From NCBI GenBank assembly GCA_933822405.4, contig CAKOGP040001869.1, positions 206,816-270,815 on the forward strand: a stretch of DNA of 64,000 bases, read 5' to 3'. The stretch's first letter is position 1; each line of letters starts with the position of its first letter. This DNA is from Cylindrotheca closterium. Its lineage: Eukaryota > Bacillariophyta > Bacillariophyceae > Bacillariales > Bacillariaceae. Both the position numbers and the translations under genes were made by a program. Below, piece by piece: positions 38,912 to 50,940 of the stretch. Under the pieces are notes generated by a model. It searched no databases. It saw nothing but the letters and a program-made list of their open reading frames with translations, and was not told the origin of the DNA.

Positions 38912-39163
38912 TTTGTTGATATTTTGCCTATGTTTGCTCTGTTGTCAAAATTGTTGGATGGTTTCTTGGTTGTCAGTTTCTGCGCGTTTGTTTCGCGCGA
39001 TTGACTCCCGCGATACAGTACCAGTACACGTGTACCGGTATTGGTACCCTTGCCCGAAAGTAATGGAACTGTACACTTAAATCGAAAAATATATTGAACT
39101 TTCAGGATGTCCTGCTTTCTAGTAAGTTGTCAATTTCTAGTAATGCTGATTACTCATAATCTA
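38912..39163. other. LYAR promoter region with GTAC palindromes
   Basis: The region contains a dense cluster near 39012-39050 (CAGTACCAGTACACGTGTAC, then CGGTATTGGTACC), about 100 bp upstream of the LYAR ATG. It includes ACACGTGT, an 8-bp palindrome. Confidence 0.45.
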
Positions 39164-40930
39164 CTACTCCTGATCCGTATTACCTTCGCTTCCGCCGCGC
39201 TTAGAGGATACCAAAAGTCCTTCAAAGCCCAACTGGGCATAGCACCGGAAAAGAGACGAGACCTCCGCTTCGTTGCCTTCTGCCAACGCAATATCTGAGA
39301 TTTGCTTGAAGATTCCATAGGGAAGAATTCCGTTGCGTTGACCATAGGGCAAGGCCTTGGCGATCTGCATGACAAAGGAAAATTCAATCTGGCTCTTGTC
39401 TAAGCTCGCGAACTCACGAAACACGAGTTCCATTACCACAACGGCCGATGGAGTCTCGTATCCGACAAATGCAGCGAGCAAGCGCTGGATTGTTTTGCGT
39501 CTGGTACCATACGGTGGAAAGAGATCGCCACGCTCCATGATGGTCCGCCCAATCACTTCCAAAAGATTGGTGTTTGTGACTCCCCCCTTGGCAAAGGCCA
39601 CTGCCACATCAACCAAGTTTCGGGAGTCCCAACGATCAATCTCGTAAGGATTGGAAAGGACAAGAGATGCAATCATGCAAAAGAGATGATCGCTAGACTC
39701 GGAAAAGGATTCTATTGTCGAAAAGATCTCCAACAAATTGGCAACCTCTTGGGGCTGGAAAGTATCCAGGATTAATTCTGCAGCTTCTGCAGCAGCTGTA
39801 AATACATCAGCCATGTCAAAGCTCTCGACCTTACTAAATGCGCATGTGATCGTGATCAATTCATTCGGCTCATAAGACGGCATTCTGTGAACAACGGCTG
39901 ATTTTGCTGCTTGAAACAAGGCCTCATGTACATAGTCCACGTTTACAAATACCGAGAGCAATTCTGACATGGGCCAGGCGTCTAAAGTGTGCAAGAACAG
40001 AATCTCTTTTTCAGCAATGGTATCCAAAAGATCTGGGTTCTTGTATCCGCACTTTGCAAAACTGTTGGCAAAGTGACAAAGGCTCATAGTGTTGAAGTAT
40101 TCGACTTTATGCATGATTGTCTTGGAGGCTGCATCAAAGAGGTCTTTGCAATCATGTTCCGAGTTGGCAAAGGCACCAATGAGTAGGTTCATATCCTGGG
40201 GTCGAAAGGTATCCAAGAATGGAATTGCTTTTCTCTCAATGGCCAAAAATAGCTCCCTGTCGTAATGATTGGTACGAGTGAAGGCATCCACAACGAAGCA
40301 GAGTGATTGCGAATTGAAATCTTTATTTTGCATTGTGGAGGCTGCGATCTTTGCGGCTCGATCAAAAAATTCGAACGAGTAGGAATTAGTTTTTGCCAAT
40401 GCCAATAGCATGTTGGAAAGACCTTCGGGATTGAAATCTTCAATCACGGTAACACCATGCTCGGCTGCCTTGCGAAAGAGTTCCGCGTTACCAACATGGC
40501 GTTTGACAAGAGCATGCAGTGTCATGGAAACGTCTTTGGCACTGGCCTCGTGTAGGGTGACCAATGCTTGGTCGGACAGCAAAGTAAGAATAGCTCGATA
40601 CAAATCGACCACTTTTGATGCGAAGTTGGACTTCGAGAAGACGTGGAGCAGAATGGCGACATCACGAGAGTTCATCTCCGTTTTGAATTCACCTAGCTTT
40701 CTGAGAGCAGCGCGAAGGTAATGGGGAGATTTCAAGATCTTCCCATTCGCTTTTATCAGTCTTCCGAATTCCTTCACCGTTTTGCAATTCTTGATGCTTT
40801 CTTCAAACTTGGACTTGGTAGGACTATCGAACGCGTCGTTGCTCTCGAATTGCAGCTTTTGGAGCTTGGGAGAGGGAGTGACCTTCCTCGTGTGTTGTGG
40901 TTGGGTGTTGGTTGGAGAATGAAACTGCAT
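39164..40930 (-). CDS. Organellar helical-repeat RNA-binding-like protein (OPR/Tbc2-like)
   Basis: 588 aa from the ATG at 40930; the longer frame begins at GTG. After a basic N-terminus the protein is a chain of ~36-38-residue helical repeats with the recurring core (F..Q.L..L..AFA......LF..), as in octotricopeptide/RAP-type proteins that process plastid and mitochondrial transcripts (Tbc2, FASTK relatives). I see no C-terminal RAP domain. The basic N-terminus (HTRKVTPSPKLQK) could be organellar targeting, but a bipartite plastid signal is not evident. The RNA target is unknown. Confidence 0.65.
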   Translation of the reverse strand: MQFHSPTNTQPQHTRKVTPSPKLQKLQFESNDAFDSPTKSKFEESIKNCKTVKEFGRLIKANGKILKSPHYLRAALRKLGEFKTEMNSRDVAILLHVFSKSNFASKVVDLYRAILTLLSDQALVTLHEASAKDVSMTLHALVKRHVGNAELFRKAAEHGVTVIEDFNPEGLSNMLLALAKTNSYSFEFFDRAAKIAASTMQNKDFNSQSLCFVVDAFTRTNHYDRELFLAIERKAIPFLDTFRPQDMNLLIGAFANSEHDCKDLFDAASKTIMHKVEYFNTMSLCHFANSFAKCGYKNPDLLDTIAEKEILFLHTLDAWPMSELLSVFVNVDYVHEALFQAAKSAVVHRMPSYEPNELITITCAFSKVESFDMADVFTAAAEAAELILDTFQPQEVANLLEIFSTIESFSESSDHLFCMIASLVLSNPYEIDRWDSRNLVDVAVAFAKGGVTNTNLLEVIGRTIMERGDLFPPYGTRRKTIQRLLAAFVGYETPSAVVVMELVFREFASLDKSQIEFSFVMQIAKALPYGQRNGILPYGIFKQISDIALAEGNEAEVSSLFRCYAQLGFEGLLVSSKRGGSEGNTDQE

Positions 40931-41269
40931 CTTGATTGTTGGTGTGAAAAATGACACTAAAGAACGAAAAGTGTGAGTTCGAGACTGTTATAAACAACTT
41001 TGTCCTGCAAACTTCGAATCGCCTTTTCTAAGGTATGTTTAGACTTGTTCGGTGTGGTCGCTGCTCTTGTTGTTGTACTTGCTGGGAGCGCTGGTGCAAT
41101 TTTCGTTCCTTTCGGATTTTGTGTTGATTTGTGAGAGTGAAATCTGGTCGATCTGGGAATCGATTTTAGTCCGATGAATCAAGAAAAACAGACGAAAATC
41201 GCTTCCCAAGTGGGACAAAAGGTACATCGGTTCGTCTTGGTATGAAAGTGGCTCTTCTTTAATTTGCAA
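40931..41269. other. Intergenic region
   Basis: These 339 bp hold the promoter of the helical-repeat gene and the 3' UTR of SZT2. The minus-strand open frame at 41039-41269 directly follows the SZT2 stop and has no start worth calling. Confidence 0.45.
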
Positions 41270-44200
41270 CTACAAACTTTGCCACATGAAGTGAAGCAAA
41301 AAGTTGTAGAGTTGCTGGATAGCAATTTGGCGCCGTTCGGGAGCTACCGAATCATCCTTTTCCACAAGACTAACCATTTCAATCGTCCTCTTCAGATGGT
41401 TAATGCCAAAGAGCAAGAACAGGTCCGCCGACGAAAGATAAAATAGGTGCGAGGTGATCTTCAAGCTTGATTGGATTGGCGACAAGAGGCCCGACTGCGA
41501 CCAGTGAGACGACATCAAGGAATCGTCGTCCAAAACCCAATGTGGCGCAAACGCTGGATCATGATGCATGGCATCGCACAGAGAATCCCAATTGACATCC
41601 AACAAGACCGAAGGATTCATCAAGCTGCTTTTGAATTTGCTGCTGTTGCTATTTTTGCGGTGTCCTAGTAGTCGATCTTGCACCTCGCGGAGCCTTCTTG
41701 CATGGGTCAGGGCCAAGAGTTCTTGAATTTCCGCTTGCATAGATATTGGTGCCGGCTCTTGCAGTTGTGTTGGCGAAGACAGCAACCGCCACAATGAATC
41801 CTTCAATAGATCTCGAGCAGCCGTCCGCAGTGCTTTGAAGGCCATCCCCGAAGATTCCAAGACGATATTGTCCAGAATACGAATGGCTACATTCGATCCT
41901 TCCCGGAACATGAAATCGGCCAAATCACGACCTTGGGTCCGACACAGCAAAACAAGTTGCATTTTACTCAGTTCCGTTTCATTGGACGTCAAGAAACAGA
42001 CGCCTGGAGCATGAATGAACTGTGAGTTATTCCATCGCACTGGCACGCAACGTGAACATGCAGACACATGCAGACACTGCACTTACAATGAGAACCACGG
42101 ACACTAATACCCTTCTTGAAACAAAGCCCTTGTTCACATCGAATCATATCCATGTCTTCGGCTTCGGCATACAGCCTTTGAAATAACTCTTCTCCATTAA
42201 ATTTGCTAATGAATTTGTCGTTGTAGTTCTTAAGAATGACGGCCGCTTCAAACACTCGGTAGTTGAGTTTAGGGATGCTACGTGACGTGTAATGCGTGAG
42301 CAAAAAGGAAACAAAAGTCCGAGTAAGACTACTAGTGCTAGATGTTCTAGTACGTACCGTTTTTGCCGTTCCAAAGAAAACTTCGACATCATGCGGCGCA
42401 TTGTGGGAACAATGTCTTTCAATTCAAATGTTGTTTCTTGGAGCCGCACAGTGCGTTCCATCATGGAGGCATTGAAATCAAAGAGGTTGCGATCGAGGCA
42501 CAAACGTTGCTATTGAAATGCAACACAAAATGGTTAGAGACTTCCAAGTCCATGAGGACATCAAGGGATCAACACTTGGTCAAAACTTACATGCAACTCA
42601 TGACCAAGCTTGGCCATTCCCGCTGAATCTTTTTCAATGAACATTGAACTCCGCAGAGTCCCACCGCCTTTTTTCAATTGTGCCTCCCGGGAACGTCTCG
42701 GCAGGTTAATCACCGCTCCTTCAGATCGAATGATATCCTTTCCGTCAATCGTGACTCTAGATAATAGCACTGCCACAAACGCCTTACATCCTCGAACATT
42801 CTTCACTTCGGAAGAAAGTAAGATCGAGTCATATTCCTTCGAGACACTTCCATTCAACCTGATTGGGACGATCTGCAATCCAGGATTCAAAGCTGCAAGA
42901 TACCTTGCAAACAGCGGAATGAAAAATTTGCCTGTTCCATTCGGTATTGGCGGAAATGGTCTCGAATCACTCCACGCAAATGCGGCCTTCCGAAACAAGA
43001 ATTGTCCAACATCCTTCGGAATGGTCTCCTTGTTCTTGATGGGCCACCATACCGTTGCCAATTTGATCAACGCTTTGCTCTGGAGTGTGCTGAGCCGTTG
43101 AATTTGAAAGTTCTTCACCATGCATATCATTGAGTAGTCCTGGCTTACCCGAACCAATTCTTCACTCATTTGTGTTTGATCCTTTCGATGCGACTTAGTC
43201 GTCTGGGCATCAACTTCGGTTTTCGTTGAGCTTCCAACGTCACCATTTTTCGATGTCTGCCTCGTGAGTCTAGGCACGGGTGGTCGTTTACCAGCTACAT
43301 TTTTGAATTGATGGTTGGAACTTGCACGCTTCCTAGAGGCTGCGACCGCATGAACTGCAGCTCCTTCAACAGATTTTCCGATCAGCTTTGGTCGCATGAG
43401 CGAAACTTGCCGTCGGGTCCGCTTGCTTCTCGGTGGTCGATCCATTTTCGCTGCACTGCCTGAGTTGTTGGATCGTTCGCGATGTGTCAATTGGGCGGTT
43501 TCAGCTTCCTGGCGCCTGATGCTCATTGCTCTTGGTCTGTTAAAGCCCAAAGATGGTGCGAGCAAATGTAAGCAGCGTTTTTGAAGGAGACCAACGGAAT
43601 CCCCGACGTCACGAAGAAATTTCATTTCTAATTCATTCAATCGTTCTGAAAGACTGCCACGGACAAAAGTGCACAAAGGATTGTAAGATGTCGAATGCAA
43701 GCCAGGATAAAATACTTTGGGGCTTACTTCGCGAGAACATGTGGGTTGAAGTTGTAGGCCCAAAAACTTCGGCGATTCCGCTTTATGGAAAGAACAAAAG
43801 CAAGAGACCTTTGAAATGATCCTGGAAATCTACCTTTCACTTCTTCAAGTGTCTCTATGGTCGGGTTCCTTTCGCTTATACCATCGTGTATCATGATCCC
43901 TTCATACACCTGTAGACTGCGATCCATTTTTTTGCGCTCTTCTTCTGTCAACCAGAAGAAGCATTTGTATTCAGGACAGTCGATCGGAGAATCTTTTATG
44001 ACATCCTTTCCAGGCGAGTCAGTCGATTCTAGAACAACTGCTTCACGCCGCGAATTGTCCCAAGCCAAATTGACCATTCTCGGTGCACCTGATCTTGATA
44101 GGCGCAGTATTCGCAAAGAAGAAACTTGATTCCCGAATGGCGGTGACATGTCGATCGTCAGTAGAGGCAGCACGGCCTTCTCGAGTACCTCGAGTGTTGT

Positions 44201-47200
44201 GGTTGCAACCGATGAAGCGCGAATAACCCCTTGGCATTCCACTTTCTTTATTGCTGGATGTGGCAGTGTATGCCAGCACTCAAGGATATCAGTGAGCCTT
44301 GTAAGCTCGGGCATCTGTGTTTCTCTTGTATCGCCGTTCCAGGCTTTACTCGACAGCAGGCTCTCCCTTACATTCAACTGTACCGTTTTTTCGAGTAACT
44401 GTTCGAGATACCATCCAAGAAGAGCTTGGTCAAGCGTCAAAGCGACAAGTTGATGAAGGTATTCCTTCCTGATCGTGGATCCCGTGATACGAATCTGAAC
44501 GCAAATGTTACCCGCTTCTTCATCCGTTCGTTTTGCCTCGAGTTTGCAAAACCTCAAAGATTCAACTGGTTCAGTCGTTGCAGCATTGCCATTCCTATTA
44601 ACCGGTACCGCGAACACTGTTTCATCAACAGGGGTGCCATCAGCTCTAACCAATGATACTTCGACCATCGCAATTCCCGCACCTGCTTCACGACAAAGCA
44701 TTTCTCCTTTTCCTGTCAACGTGCTTACACCTTGGAAAGACGGATCAAGTTTTGATGGAGCGTTGTTGTAATACAGCGTAAAGCCATGGCTGTTCCAGCT
44801 CAGTACTGCACCCCCCTCGTCCATAACAGAGGAAATCGAGACATGCCCAGTCGAACTCAATCCAAAGTCGTTTAAACGGTGGAAAAATGATGACCCGCAA
44901 ATATTCTGTCGGAACATCAGGAGAACCATACAAGGGTCATTCGCTCCAGCTGGAAACTCGTAAATGTACGATTGATCCGAAACGACGGGAACTTCTTTTT
45001 CAAGACTTGCCCAATCTTCTTCAAATGAATTCAAAAATTTAAGGTCTGTGCGCATCCACAAGAAGTGAGGATTCTTTGTAAGAATAGATGCGAGCATATC
45101 CACTCCAATGAGAAGAATTCTTCGTTGAAGCAATGTTCTTAACTGCCTCGTGACAGATGGGCCTGGGGGGTTCACGCCATAGACAAGCAATGTAACACTG
45201 CCGTTGTCATCAATCGCTTCCTCGGCTTTCAGACGCATGTAAAAGATGGCGTCGCTTTCATCTTTGTAGACAAACAAGCTTCGCCGATTTGAAACTGCAA
45301 AACTATGGAGTACATCACCTTCCAACCTTTGAGCTACTTGGAAAGGACTTGCAGCGCATCGCGTGTACAACTCAAAGTCGCTTTTGAATACTACGGGGCA
45401 TTCAAAGCAACCTGACAGGAAAATCTCTTCCTCCACCAAATTACTCGACGCGTTGGAGATCGAGTCGCTGTCTTGATCGTTAGGAATTATCAAGTTGGAG
45501 ATCGAGTCGCTGTCTTGATCGTTGGGAATCATCAAGACACTCGCTGTTCGAGATCGATGCAACCTATGCATGACACATTCAAATTTAAATTACCTTCATT
45601 GAACATTGTGTGACAGTACAACTGGGGTATGGATGCTTACCTTTCTAAGAGTAACGTTTGATTTACGCGATGAATGCAGCCTCCAATGAATCCATGGATC
45701 TTTGTCATCATCTCGTTGGCTCTCTTGCTGCCGCCTGGATGGTATGTTTGAATGAGAATACCATCTTCTTTGCCAACTTGCACGAAGGACCAAAAGTCAA
45801 TGAATCCAGAACTGCCAACTACGACAAAGCCTCCTCCAACAAGAGGACGAAAAGAAAACTCTTCGCTCTTCCGCAATTCAGCATCAAGGAGCACAAAACC
45901 TTCTTCTACTTCAAGTTCTCTACCAGCTGGAGCAGATGCTTGAACCATTTGATCAGTCTTCGATACATAGAAGAAAATATCGATCGATGAAGATGCCACT
46001 GTCTGGATTCTCTCGAGGCATTTTTTCACCATTTGGAGGCCCTCCAGTGAAATCAATGCACCTTGTTCCCGAAGATTCTCAAGTGTTTGTTCCGCGACAT
46101 AAGACTTCAGTAGAGAACTGATTTCCAACGCAGCACCGTGATGAGACCTCGGAAGAAGTCGAAGACCAGCGTTCTGAGAGTTTCCTTGTTTCGACAGTTC
46201 GCCTTTGAATATGGACATTTGTGCAGTGAGCCGTGTGTTTTTGGGAATTTGATGAAGATCCTCAAGAGACGCATTTTCGCCATCAAGAAGAAACCTCACG
46301 AATATGGGTGCTAAAAGGCTTTTCTCGAAAGCCACCGAGTCATTATTTCCATTTGTAACTCCTATTGAACCATCGTCCAAGTTTGGTACTTCAGTCTCGT
46401 CAAATTCATCTTCCCCATTGTTAACACTGTTGCTAGAGTCGTGAAGATCTAAGCTGCCCACAGAGGCAGCGGATTGCGATTCAGAATCATGTGAACGTAG
46501 ATCTTGGTCATCTTCAACCTGGCCTTCTCCGCAATAGAACATGCATTCTTCGTTACCTGGAATAGGGCTCAAAATTGAACTTATCATTTGGTACAGTTTG
46601 GACCTATCATATTCCCGTAGGCCATCGTCCTCCTTTTGATTCGATGCTTTTGTTGTGACAACGCTTGCCTCATCGTCAAAGCTATAGTTCGATGCTGCTG
46701 CTGTGACAACGCTTGCGACGTCCACAAACTCACATGGTTCCATAACCTTTCCCAAGTCAACTGGTTGAAAGAAATCTATGGATTGGTGATCCTTAGATCT
46801 CATTGAAAGATAGCCTGCTGATGAGAATACCTTGCTGATGGGCGCTTCGATGTGATCCGCAAAGTCCGTGACACAAAGATATTCGCTAATGTGACTGTCG
46901 ATGGAGTCATCATCGCCCATATCGTCGCGTTTGCTGTAAAGAGCACTGATACTGCTTGTAAAGAAAGTCAATGTACGAAATGTCTGAACACCATCTTCTG
47001 TCTCCTCTACCTTGTCATCCAACGAGAGATGTAGCAAACTCATTGTTTCTCTATCGAATTGAACAACGTACCATAACCCCCGCCCTTCGTCGATCATCAA
47101 TTCATCAGTGCCAATGTCCAATTTCTGTACCCGCAGTCCGAGTGGCTTCGAAAGGAGGAAATCTGAAACCATCTTGCACAACAAATCGTTCGAGAAATAC

Positions 47201-50130
47201 ATTGAATGGTGGAAGAAACGAAGTTTACTCGACACTGCGGAGGAGTAAGCCATGATTCTCTTAGCGCTTTCGCGATGGCTTTCCCTCATTGAAACATCTT
47301 CTTGTCGCTCCAAACCTGGAGATTGGAGAGCCATCAATAGATTTGTCCGGCTTCTGAGAGCTCTACCACATTGTTGGTCACGCTGTCGGATCCTTTGGAC
47401 CATACTGTCGAATCGGTTCGCTTTACTCTGCGACGGGCGAAATGGAGTAAATATAGCACTCTCACTTTCCATATGCAAGTCTACCACCACCCTATCTGTC
47501 ATGATGGCGATTTGATATTGGACCAAATCACCTGCAGCTCCGGTGATGGCCTCTTGTTCAGCAAGCTTTCCAAACATGGCGCGGGTCGGGGTCGAGTGCA
47601 AAAGAAGGAATTGTCCAATCTCCAAGCGTCTTTTCATAAGCAATGGTAAGAGTTCAGGGTCGATCACGAGCTCCCATCTAGCGTGATGGAATTCAATTTC
47701 AATCTTGCCAAGATACCAGAAGCGAGTGTTGGTAATCCCAGCTAAATATGGTCCAAGCTGTTTACGCAGGACCATTACATCCTTCAGATCATCAATAGAG
47801 GTCTTCAAAGATTCGAGAGTCTCCAACCTATCATTGGGATCAATCCCACCGTAGTATTCGATTGTCAAGGAGTAAATTCGTGATGCAATCATTGAGGGCT
47901 TCAGTCCAACAACACAGTAGGTGCTTTTGTTTTTGAATAGCTGCTTGACATAATGGGTTCTAGGGGATACAATTTGCGTTGACCATTGTGCAAGGTGATC
48001 GAATAGCTCTTGTTCACCATTATCAGTTGCAATAAAGTCACTGAAAAAATCATCGCTCACTGCATATGGCATCCTCCCTGTGAAAAGAACGTCGAACTCG
48101 TCACGTTGAAAGTGACGTCGTCGTTGCTCTTCGGTCAATGCACCCAACCGTTTCACAAATGGGGAATCCATAGATCCAAGTTGACTCGACCACTGCAGTG
48201 GAGGACATAAAGATGACGCTTTCAAGTCTTCGAGACGGATCCGCCTGATTACCTGGCACAACCTTGCACTCGCTCGCTGTGCCGTTGTAAATGGTCTGGT
48301 TTCTTGCACTGTACCATGTCGCAGAAAGTCATTCTTCACTGACTGAATAAACTTCGTATTTCCAGACACTACGATTTTGATATGGGCTGAACCCACAATT
48401 GGATTCTTGCTGGATGATGCTGTGTAAGATAACTCATAATGCAAGACTGTACCAAGTTGCAGTGGGAGCTTGAATTGAATAACAACCTTATTTGCATCGG
48501 CTGTGCTACTTCCGTATTGCTTCGCTCGATAACCTTCTTTGATCCTCACCAGTAACAAAGCTTTGATTCTGATTGGGTAGACGACATATGTAGAGAAAGT
48601 AGTCCTAGAGTTTGCATAAGTTCGTTTGCTGGTGGGTTGCTTTTGGTCACCGAGTTTGAAAGGATGACCAGCAAGGGTTTCATGTCTTGTGATTCCGGCA
48701 TTGGTAGGTTGAATTTCTTGTGCCACTATTTCATCGGCTTGATTCAAAGTCAAGTGCTTCTGTAAGTAAGGCGGCGGTGGCAATCTCGCGCCTGATGCAT
48801 ATGTAGGAGATAATGGGGACAATGAGAATAGTGTAAGCCACTGAACGCGGTTCATCTTGCTGTATTTTGGCCGAGATGCGTTAGGAGCAATGCTGCCAAA
48901 CTCCGTATCAACACCCACTATTCGTTCCGAAGCGTCTTGTAGAATGTTCGAATCCAGAAAAGCTCCGCCTGTGGCTCTACAAATCCCAAACAAAGCTTCA
49001 GAATCATCAGACAGATGCAGCGGAAAAGCTGATGGATTTGCAGGGTCATAAGTTAGAAAGTTCAGTTCCTTCTTTTTCATAGACGCTTTCTTGCCGGCCA
49101 TTGCATGAGTCTCCGGAGACGACAAGTCCAAAACGATCACTGGAACATCCACTCGATCTATGTCAAGGTAGACATCGACAATTCCTTCACAGGATACAGA
49201 TCGACAGTCTGTGGCAACAACAATCAAGGGTCGTGCCTCGGAAGACAAGACACTTAGTGCGTAATCCCCTGTGTCCAATATGTCTCTCATGGACGACGAA
49301 TACATTGGAACACAAAATGTGCTGGCTGGGTTCTCCCGACACATTCGTTCGGATATACCATACTCGACCTCGTGATGGATCCAGTGATCTATTTTCTTGA
49401 CAAGCATCTCCGCTGACTGCAAGTCCTTCACTCGAAAATCACGCACCAGCAAATCAGTCTCTACCTTTTTTCCCAATGGGTAGACTGCAATCACAGACAC
49501 AGCTACTTCCGGCGTCCAGTGACCTCCATCTGTTATCAGCGTAGATTCCACTTCCTTTACTAGTGCTGTGAAAAACGTTTTGGCCATCTGAGGAAGGCGG
49601 TCCAATGGGCAACAGTCAACCTTGGACCCTCCGGAAACCCCACATGTATTTGTCAAACTAGGAGAAGCATCCAAACAAAAGGCAATCCGTGTCACTTCGT
49701 AGGCAAAGTATACCCTAGAAGTTGGGTGTACTCTTAATGGCAACTGTCTTGGCTGATAGCAACAAGTATCGCTTGTGTTCCGGAGTCGCTTGGCATCTTC
49801 ATTGAACTTCTGGGTTTGATTTCGAATGGCTCGCCTTTGACGTTTCTGCATCTTATTGGAAGTCCCCACCGGTGAAAAGTCCAGCAGTCCTGTTACCCCG
49901 GAAAATGCAGAACTGAGAACGTGATCACCTGTTGACTGATTGGACTTTGTTTTAGATGTCCCCAGTGCCTCGATGAGATCAAAGTGATAGCAAACCCGTT
50001 CGGCCAATCCATAGCGCCCATAGTTGTTCAGCAGGAAGTGCGCCGTATCGACGTACTCCATTGCCGCAACAATCTCAGCATCTGAGTTTGTTTTCGGCTT
50101 TCTGTTGGCTTTTGATTTTGATTTCACCAT
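41270..50130 (-). CDS. SZT2: SZT2 homologue, KICSTOR complex scaffold
   Basis: Six exons: 45641-50130, 43728-45563, 42591-43653, 42358-42509, 42087-42277 and 41270-42003. Introns of 77, 74, 81, 80 and 83 nt join in frame to 2,821 aa (human is about 3,400). The N-terminal module has a degenerate VWA-like fold (EVTRIAFCLDASPSL near 145-159, RPLIVVATDC, VPVIVLDLSS, then CRATGGAFLDS), aligning with human SZT2 (LDLSPSTG, GIIVITDGV). The mid part has RRSLFVYKDESDAIFYMRLK and SVTLLVYGVNPPG, again SZT2-like. SZT2 bridges GATOR1 to KICSTOR on the lysosome and represses TORC1 when amino acids are low. The last donor and acceptor were chosen to keep the frame: CAT-T|GTAAGT to CTCCAG|GC. A 42-bp tandem repeat duplicates IPNDQDSDSISN at the start of exon 2. 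Confidence 0.82.
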
Positions 50131-50173
50131 GTTGTACCGATAGACTGGTTCTGAACAACGAAGGAATGAATGG

Positions 50174-50215
<42 letters not shown>

Positions 50216-50940
50216 GAATCAATGAATCAATGAATCAATCAATCCATACATCACCACTTCGATCATATTATGATTTTTGGGATCTAAAGTTGAGCAAGTA
50301 CTGCAACCCGGATTCATGTGACTCCCTCGACTCTTCTCTGTCGAATCAATCAGTCATTTGTGAATATGTCGTGGATAGATGATCGATTGTTCGCGATTTT
50401 ACAGTAGATAGCCTACTGCCGTCCTCAGTGTGTGTGTTCGTAGGGTTTTTGTCTTGGTGTGTAGCTGGAACGGCCGGGAAATAGAAATTTAGCATACAAT
50501 GCTTGGGAGTAAATATTGATTTTCCCTGCCGTTCCTGGTGGGTTGTGGTGTGAAGCGGGTCGAACTGATCGAGGAATAGACTCGATTCGTTCGACCAATC
50601 TCAGAAATCTGTGCGGTACAGTATTGCTGAGATCTGCTTTCCTACCAGTCACCGCCGATATTGTAAAAATGGAGGCGGTGCCCAACAGGGCGGGTGAGGT
50701 TTGGGAGAGAAAAATTGAATTACCGCAACACAAGTGGGTGAATTCAATATCAGTCGATAAACTGGGCAGCATTGCCTTGGCTCATTGACAACAACTTTTG
50801 ACAGTCGAAGGCCGTTCGGCCTTCGTCCGTCTGTAACACAATGTAGTCAAAGAGATCGAACAGTGTGCCTGCGGAATATCAAATTCGAAAATAGTGCAAC
50901 AGCTATCTTCTGTTGCATCAAGCAACAAAGGATCCACAAA
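50131..50940. promoter_or_regulatory. SZT2-kinesin divergent promoter with AATC repeat
   Basis: These 810 bp lie between the two start codons. From the SZT2 side: an (AATC)n run at about 50174-50243, the 69-bp element at 50467-50535, and a perfect 8-bp stem with a GTTC loop (CGAAGGCC-GTTC-GGCCTTCG) at 50806-50825, ~115 bp before the kinesin ATG. The plus-strand frame at 50516-50788 starts at TTG and is not credible. Confidence 0.5.
50467..50535. mobile_element. 69-bp palindrome-ended element, copy B
   Basis: Second copy of the element at 13458-13526. It begins GGAACGGCCGGG and ends CCCTGCCGTTCC, so two bases at the right end break the perfect inverted repeat. The internal ~50 bp, including GCATACAATGC, are identical to copy A. 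No target duplication is seen here. Confidence 0.6.

Noticed and set aside
45564..45640. SZT2 exons 1 and 2 as separate genes
   Set aside because: A 77-nt GT-AG intron joins them in frame and the second part continues the SZT2 similarity; no promoter-sized gap or separate ATG context is seen.
50516..50788. 90-codon plus frame between SZT2 and kinesin
   Set aside because: It starts at TTG inside the 69-bp element and continues through promoter DNA.
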